A DNA stretch of 41,849 nucleotides. Origin: a virus. The stretch is taken from IMG/VR virus record IMGVR_UViG_3300007523_000002, positions 1 to 41,849 of that record, one strand, 5' to 3'. This document shows positions 37,305 through 41,849 of the stretch, piece by piece. The first letter of the stretch is position 1. The number at the start of each line of letters is the position of its first letter. The notes below the pieces were generated by a model. That model searched no databases, was not told where the DNA came from, and saw nothing but the letters and a program-made list of their open reading frames with translations. The translations under genes and the position numbers were made by a program.

Positions 37305-39650
37305 TTAGATGCGTTTGCGTTTCATAACGCCGCGCAATGTGTACTCGATGTTCACAATGTTCATTTCCCTAGTACCATCTGTACTAAAGGTTGTGTCTGT
37401 ATCAAAAGAGAATGCACGTACAGGTACATTAATAGTACCATAAGCTACTGCCTTCTTTTCTCCTAAACCTAACTCTGAGGAACTCCATAACAATGCACTG
37501 GTGTCACTGTTCTCAGCACTATAACCAGTAACCTCTGTAAGGACTTTGAACTCACCGGTATTCTGTACATTCACAAGATACCGCAGTATATTTGTATTTG
37601 CAGTTAAAACAGGTTTGCGATCCTTGTCCCTGATAAGAGCAGTGCTTGGAGTTACCGCGCTGTTAAAAGCCCAACCTATGGATACTACACCTGATGGGAA
37701 TGACCTTACTGTAGTAGCTACCCATGTGCTAGTATTAATGTTATCAATACCGACAGGCTCTCCAGCTAATGCACCCACACTCTGAGCAATACGCAGCTCT
37801 GCTACGCGAGTAATATCCCGCAAATGTACTGGTACAGAAAACGTATTATCCACAACAGTGGCATCTACACGGGCATCAGCAAATGTGGGTATAAACCCTT
37901 GTTGTTGGTAGCTTGCAGTGCGCGTATCTAGGGTACAGATTATAACATTACCTCCTAACTTATAGGTAATAACTAAGCTACCCTTAGCACTATGCATACT
38001 CAAGATAGGTACATTAAATTCCCACTTGTGCCAAGCATTTTGCACACGCTCGTCGCCCGACCATAAGTACTCATTAACAAGCACTTTATTAAGCTCTGTA
38101 CTACTAAGGAAGAAGCCTGAACTAACCCCACTGTTATTAACAATGCTACGACAAGTACCTTGTATGTACCGTGGGATATGTTGGGTCAGGTTATTGGCAC
38201 TGTACTGAGAGTTCGAATACTGCGATGGTAGCATCTCCCCTAAACCAAAGAACTCTTGAGACACCGCTGTACTATACATAAGTGTTCGGCCCATAACTCT
38301 AGGCTCTGCTTCTATACCTACAGTCTCCGTGCTACTAAGGAGTACCAGTGCATTCTTAGGGGTAATACCTGTCTGGCCTGCTGGAATTACAGCTTGATGT
38401 GCTGAGGATATAAGTATCAAATCCTTGTTAAAAGGAACAGCATACCTGAAGCTAGCTGCTTCCAAGGCACCTGCTGAAATTTCAATTGGATCATCATCTT
38501 TCAAGTCTACAACAGTACTACGCATAAAACGTAGTGGTCTGTTACTAGCACTCATGCAACAGTACCCACCGGCCAGAAACACTAATCGACCTTGATAGGA
38601 ACTCATACCCGTAATACCAAATGTTAAGAAAGCAGAGTACGGGTTATTCTCATCATTACCAGATACTCTACCCTCAAACACAGGTGCATCGTAAGTAAAC
38701 ACACCATTCAACTCTTTGAGTCTACGTGGTGTTTGTACAAGCTCACTAATACTATTGTAATCTCCCGACTCTACCCAAGCGCTAAGTGCGTCATCCCAAC
38801 GATAGTACGCATGTGTAGTTGGATTGTTACCTACAGTGCATATAATACCATCTGCTTGTACAGGGAGATTTGCAGGTAAATCAGTAGATAAACTAACTAG
38901 CATAGTATTACTAGCACGTACAAATAATACACCTGTACTTGTGGTTATTTTAAGTGTACCAAACGAACCCATCCAGCTAGGGTTCTTAGTTACATAGACA
39001 TAGGAACCGTCTTTGTAAACATTGAATCTATTGGTAAAAGTAACATCTGCCAGCATAGCATTAACAATTGCTGTAGCAATGTACTCAGGCACCGACAATG
39101 CAACATGGCTTGGGTCTGTACCTGAGGGAGTGTTGTAAGTGTATGTGCTATCAAAACCATCAACAACCACTTTAATACTGTAACCTTTACTGTATGCACC
39201 TGTTAAGATATTGAACCAACCATTCTCCCTAGGATCACGCTTAAACGGGTCAAAGGGAGCTAGTGCAGGTTTCTTTTCAACATTAAGTAACCAAGTATAA
39301 CCACCTTGGGTCACTGTTCGGATACTACCAGCAGAGGATGCCACAAGATAAAGGTCTGTAGTAGTATGTACCAGAACCCAATTAGAGTCATACACTCGTA
39401 GCTTACCATCTAAAGGATTTACATAAATATGATAGCCTATATCACCTAGTTCTAAGTACAAACTATGTAAGCTATCACCTGTGGTTGTTAGTAGTGTTTG
39501 CTTGTACTCTGAACCGGGACGGCGACGTAAACCAGTAACAATATCAGATAGCATATTATTCTGTGCAGTCAACTGCCCTTCTATACGGTTCTGTACAATC
39601 TGCTGACTTACACCTTGCAGCAAAGAAGGATACGCACCATCACCAATCAT
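37305..39650 (-). CDS. Tail tubular protein B (T7 gp12-like nozzle)
   Basis: A 781-residue protein, almost the length of T7 gp12 (794). It opens with the family wording GAYPSLLQGVSQQIVQNRIEG, followed by GLRRRPGSEYKQTL, conserved in this nozzle family. The body is beta-rich. It forms the distal tail nozzle and contacts the tailspike. It follows tail tubular A directly. Confidence 0.95.
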   Translation of the reverse strand: MIGDGAYPSLLQGVSQQIVQNRIEGQLTAQNNMLSDIVTGLRRRPGSEYKQTLLTTTGDSLHSLYLELGDIGYHIYVNPLDGKLRVYDSNWVLVHTTTDLYLVASSAGSIRTVTQGGYTWLLNVEKKPALAPFDPFKRDPRENGWFNILTGAYSKGYSIKVVVDGFDSTYTYNTPSGTDPSHVALSVPEYIATAIVNAMLADVTFTNRFNVYKDGSYVYVTKNPSWMGSFGTLKITTSTGVLFVRASNTMLVSLSTDLPANLPVQADGIICTVGNNPTTHAYYRWDDALSAWVESGDYNSISELVQTPRRLKELNGVFTYDAPVFEGRVSGNDENNPYSAFLTFGITGMSSYQGRLVFLAGGYCCMSASNRPLRFMRSTVVDLKDDDPIEISAGALEAASFRYAVPFNKDLILISSAHQAVIPAGQTGITPKNALVLLSSTETVGIEAEPRVMGRTLMYSTAVSQEFFGLGEMLPSQYSNSQYSANNLTQHIPRYIQGTCRSIVNNSGVSSGFFLSSTELNKVLVNEYLWSGDERVQNAWHKWEFNVPILSMHSAKGSLVITYKLGGNVIICTLDTRTASYQQQGFIPTFADARVDATVVDNTFSVPVHLRDITRVAELRIAQSVGALAGEPVGIDNINTSTWVATTVRSFPSGVVSIGWAFNSAVTPSTALIRDKDRKPVLTANTNILRYLVNVQNTGEFKVLTEVTGYSAENSDTSALLWSSSELGLGEKKAVAYGTINVPVRAFSFDTDTTFSTDGTREMNIVNIEYTLRGVMKRKRI

Positions 39651-39651
39651 A

Positions 39652-40224
39652 TTAAGCCCTCAAACTATTAATAAAGCGATGACCCGGTGGGCTACGCATG
39701 CTGCTAAAATTACGTTTACGTAAGTGTTCTCGCTCAAGCATAGCCATAGCTTCTATTTCTCGGGTACTTAGAATCTGTACTACTTGATCTACTTGGAAGT
39801 CCTGTGTATACGCTTCTACAGCAGCACGCCATTGTACCCACAATGCTGCAAAATGAGGAAGCTCTTCAAAGGTTAAATCCACAGTAATCTGTGCTTCAAA
39901 TGCGGAAGGCAGGATGTATGTGCTGTTGTTCAAATCGTATACGAACTGACCACGCGCTTCATAGTTCAAGCGTTTATCTGTGGTGTACATCGCCAGTAGA
40001 TTAGTGCCTACATTAGCTCTACCATCAGGTGCTAGGTAAAACTGCTTCTTCTCGTTATTAAACCAATAGCGTTTAGTAAGGAGGAACTCGCGAGCGTTAT
40101 CTAGTTTACCCAGTACTAACGCTACTGTAGGGTGTTTGGTGTTTATGTTAGTTACTGTATTCTCTTCCAAGAAAGGAAGGATACTATTAACAGCAGTTAG
40201 TAATTCCACAAAGGGAGTCTCCAA
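39652..40224 (-). CDS. Tail tubular protein A (T7 gp11-like)
   Basis: A 190-residue protein matching T7 gp11 (196) in size and place; it forms the gatekeeper ring under the portal. Family wording includes ELLTAVNSILPFLEE at the start, LDNAREFLLTKRYWFNNEKK, and FAALWVQWRAAVEAYTQDFQ. The start is a TTG at 40224 (no ATG fits), with AAGGGAG 9 bases upstream. That ribosome site lies inside a stem-loop (40232-40260), suggesting translation control. Confidence 0.92.
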   Translation of the reverse strand: METPFVELLTAVNSILPFLEENTVTNINTKHPTVALVLGKLDNAREFLLTKRYWFNNEKKQFYLAPDGRANVGTNLLAMYTTDKRLNYEARGQFVYDLNNSTYILPSAFEAQITVDLTFEELPHFAALWVQWRAAVEAYTQDFQVDQVVQILSTREIEAMAMLEREHLRKRNFSSMRSPPGHRFINSLRA

Positions 40225-40231
40225 GTTACGA

Positions 40232-40260
40232 AACTCCCTTAGTTCAACTACTAGGGAGTT
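40232..40260 (-). promoter_or_regulatory. Stem-loop covering the ribosome site of tail tubular A
   Basis: Stem AACTCCCT / AGGGAGTT (8 bp) plus AGT / ACT (3 bp) across one bulged base, loop 6. The 3' arm contains AAGGGAG, the only ribosome site for the TTG start at 40224. When folded, the site is hidden. A translation brake for the tail gene after the highly expressed capsid region is plausible. Confidence 0.6.
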
Positions 40261-40269
40261 CCTAGTTAT

Positions 40270-40404
40270 TTACAATGCAGGTACAACAACATTGGTTGGT
40301 AGTGCAGGTACAGTAGCACCACTAGCACCAGCTTGTTGTGCAGCAATACGCACTTCGACTAGAGCTTTCTCAGCACTAGCATTTACAGTTCCAATAACAG
40401 CCAT
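40270..40404 (-). CDS. 44-residue Ala/Val-rich protein after the capsid terminator
   Basis: ATG at 40402-40404, TAA at 40270-40272. The product is small, hydrophobic in patches and Ala/Val-rich (MAVIGTVNASAEKALVEVRI, ending LPTNVVVPAL). It lies between the terminator and tail tubular A. It could be a minor capsid or cement protein, as small genes often follow the major capsid gene, but no family is recognised. The ribosome site (GGGA, 8 bases) is moderate. Confidence 0.6.
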   Translation of the reverse strand: MAVIGTVNASAEKALVEVRIAAQQAGASGATVPALPTNVVVPAL

Positions 40405-40419
40405 TTTTATTTTCCCATG

Positions 40420-40456
40420 AAAAAAGCCCCAGACCTCTATGTAAGCAGGCTGGGGC
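40420..40456 (-). terminator. Intrinsic terminator after the major capsid gene
   Basis: RNA strand: GCCCCAG paired with CTGGGGC (7 bp), extended inward by CCT/AGG across a bulge, followed by six U. It lies 13 bases past the capsid stop, like the T7 terminator after gene 10. Partial read-through would set the high capsid to low tail-protein ratio. Confidence 0.9.
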
Positions 40457-40468
40457 GGGGTTGTTTAA

Positions 40469-41467
40469 TTACGCGTAAACGCAACGGATAACTACGGCAG
40501 TGTCAGGACGACGCTGGCCAACAGTGTACATTGCATAGCAATCGAGTACGTTGCAGAACTCAGCTTTATCATCCCAGATACGAGTAGTGAAAGGCTGAGC
40601 CTCTACAGTTACCAGTGTCTTGGATTTGCTGAACACAACGAGTTTGCACTGTGCATCAGCAGCAGATACGTTGAACGCACTACCCAGTACATGAGCAGCA
40701 TTCACAGCGATAGGGAACTCAGTGCTCTCTACGATAGGTAGACCGTTCAGACGAACTACACGACGATCAGCATAGCTGTTCGCTTCAGTACCGTTCCAAT
40801 CAGAACTGACCAGCTTAGGATGCTCTACCAGAGTGCTGTACTCATCAGTGTAAGCAAGGCTAATCATATCAGCCAGTGGAACCTTACGCTTAATTAGGGT
40901 GTTAACTGCGACCTTGTGAGCCTGTGCTAGAGCAACAGCGTTAGCCTCGTATTGAGCTTGTGAGGCAGGGTTTGCAATCAAGTTACAAACAACTTCCGCA
41001 CCGTCAAAGAAGGCAGGCTTCAGGTGTGCAGGGGCTACCCAATCACGGCTCTTGATGATTTGAATCAAGTGAGCCTGATCGAATACTTCTGCGAACTCAG
41101 TACCGTTGTTCATACCCATATCCCGCAGGAAGTCTGGTGAAGTCCAGTCATCTTGGTAATCAATTGGGTTACGAATGTACAGCACAGTGTCAACAGTCAG
41201 CACCAGCTTATCATTGGTTACTTTAGTAGCATCCAAAGCAACACCGGAAGTACGACCTTTAACGGCGCTGGTGTTCAGTCGATCAATACGATAGGTGTTC
41301 GACTTATCTGCGACTGAGCGTTGAGTACTCAAGCCAAGGAAGATAGCGGTGTATTGGAAACGAGTATCCATTTCATTGTCATATACTTCCAGATGAATAT
41401 CAGCATCTGAATCAATGCCACCAAAATGGGGGCGAGTGGTATTACCAGCGTAATCTGTAGCAGCCAT
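40469..41467 (-). CDS. Major capsid protein
   Basis: A 332-residue protein, the same size as the phiKMV gp32 capsid (335). It has the T7-type HK97-fold wording: GNTTRPHFGGIDSDADIHLE at the start, EVYDNEMDTRFQYTAIF, a strand-helix body (LVLTVDTVLYIRNPIDYQDD) and a beta-rich end. It lies after scaffold and before the terminator at 40420-40456. A strong ribosome site (AAGGA, 7 bases) precedes the ATG. This should be the most abundant virion protein. Confidence 0.95.
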   Translation of the reverse strand: MAATDYAGNTTRPHFGGIDSDADIHLEVYDNEMDTRFQYTAIFLGLSTQRSVADKSNTYRIDRLNTSAVKGRTSGVALDATKVTNDKLVLTVDTVLYIRNPIDYQDDWTSPDFLRDMGMNNGTEFAEVFDQAHLIQIIKSRDWVAPAHLKPAFFDGAEVVCNLIANPASQAQYEANAVALAQAHKVAVNTLIKRKVPLADMISLAYTDEYSTLVEHPKLVSSDWNGTEANSYADRRVVRLNGLPIVESTEFPIAVNAAHVLGSAFNVSAADAQCKLVVFSKSKTLVTVEAQPFTTRIWDDKAEFCNVLDCYAMYTVGQRRPDTAVVIRCVYA

Positions 41468-41476
41468 GTTTAATCC

Positions 41477-41849
41477 TTAAAGTCCAAGTTGTTTGCCAGC
41501 CTTGCGGCGGGCGAGAAGTTGATTATATTTACCGGCATTCTTGCCGCTTTCGAGAGATTGATTACCGACTTCTTTACGAAGAGCACTCAATTCAGTTTGG
41601 AACTGCTGGGACGATAAAGCACCTGCTTGACCCGGCGATACACTACCACCATTAAGGGACGGATTTGTTTGGGGAAGCAAACCACTACCATTTACAGTAC
41701 TGATAACTAACTCAGCGCCTGCTTTTACATCACCTGTATTCATAAGAGCCTTAACCGCTGCTTTAATTGTAGGATTAGCTGTGCTGTTGAAAACACTAAC
41801 AGCTTTATTCCAGTTAGCTTCTGAGCCAGCGGCTGTGTAAGCAGCACTC
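41477..41849 (-). CDS. Scaffolding protein, C-terminal part (continues from 1-533)
   Basis: This is the 3' part of the gene that starts at 533 and crosses the circular join. The unique part is 41477-41726 (82 codons plus stop); 41727-41849 duplicates 1-123. An ATG at 41743 is internal, so a stand-alone 88-residue ORF here is an artefact of the cut. The visible end is Gly/Ser/Pro-rich (SLNGGSVSPGQAGALSSQQF), then a helix (ELSALRKEVGNQS) and a basic tail (NQLLARRKAGKQLGL). The basic helix near the end is typical of scaffolds, which use it to bind capsid protein. Confidence 0.85.
   Translation of the reverse strand, partial: SAAYTAAGSEANWNKAVSVFNSTANPTIKAAVKALMNTGDVKAGAELVISTVNGSGLLPQTNPSLNGGSVSPGQAGALSSQQFQTELSALRKEVGNQSLESGKNAGKYNQLLARRKAGKQLGL
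41727..41849. repeat. Terminal direct repeat, right copy (circular-assembly overlap)
   Basis: Exact copy of bases 1-123. See the left copy. Removing one copy gives a circular map of 41,726 bp with an intact 260-residue scaffold gene. Confidence 0.95.

Noticed and set aside
41477-41743. Stand-alone 88-residue gene before the capsid
   Set aside because: It is the C-terminal part of the scaffold gene cut by the window edge; the ATG at 41743 is internal.
1-41849. tRNA genes, CRISPR arrays, insertion sequences, integrase
   Set aside because: I looked for cloverleaf-like ends, regularly spaced repeats and transposase or recombinase motifs and saw none; this fits a strictly lytic podovirus. A tRNAscan run would settle the tRNA point.

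Overview
This window is an essentially complete genome of a T7-like podovirus (Autographiviridae type), and its gene order is closest to phage phiKMV. All credible genes lie on the minus strand, so transcription runs from high to low coordinates. The first 123 bases (1-123) are repeated exactly at the end (41727-41849), and the scaffolding-protein gene reads unbroken across the join. The sequence is therefore a circular assembly of about 41,726 bp cut open inside that gene. The physical genome ends are more likely in the gene-free stretch at about 23.7-24.35 kb, between the lysis genes and the early promoters.

In transcription order: (1) Early region, 23.7 to 19.5 kb. Three sigma70-type promoter candidates (23674-23702, 23529-23556, 23225-23252) face the early genes. 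The two strong ones are each followed by a 12-base element matching the rRNA antitermination box (boxA, CTCTTTAACA). Small proteins of mostly unknown function follow, including two small membrane or orphan genes, a 30-residue partial paralogue of its neighbour, and one gene broken by a frameshift. (2) DNA metabolism, 19.5 to 5.6 kb. This holds a primase, a triple winged-helix protein, a DnaB/gp4-type helicase, an ATP-dependent DNA ligase, a family A DNA polymerase, a gp20-like candidate single-strand-binding protein, a 5'-3' exonuclease, endonuclease VII, a MazG-like pyrophosphohydrolase, a class II (B12-dependent) ribonucleotide reductase, ThyX and a DUF3310 protein. The reductase gene is split by a 745-base group I intron that carries an HNH homing endonuclease. 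(3) A single-subunit RNA polymerase at 3164-5605, placed just before the structural genes as in phiKMV. (4) Virion genes, 3.1 kb to 1 and then across the join from 41.8 to 28.3 kb: two small gp6.7/gp7.3-like proteins, portal, scaffold, major capsid (followed by an intrinsic terminator), tail tubular A and B, internal virion proteins and a beta-helix tailspike. (5) Packaging and lysis, 28.3 to 24.36 kb: a 3TM-type holin, small and large terminase, a coiled-coil membrane protein and an M15-type peptidase endolysin.

Host promoters start the early genes. The phage polymerase would then transcribe late genes; I could not define its promoter. The nucleotide genes (NrdJ, ThyX, MazG, DUF3310) sit together and would supply dNTPs for the phage polymerase. 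The consensus TTGACA/TATAAT-like promoters, a proteobacterial-type boxA and strong AGGAG ribosome sites suggest a proteobacterial host, probably aquatic given the NrdJ/ThyX set; this is inference. No tRNA, integrase or CRISPR array was seen.

Several genes under 60 codons were found by hand from good ribosome sites, stop/start overlaps or tight packing: 2957-3130, 9929-10078, 11908-12003, 14354-14449, 21865-21957, 23295-23438, 28229-28312, 33791-33931 and 40270-40404.
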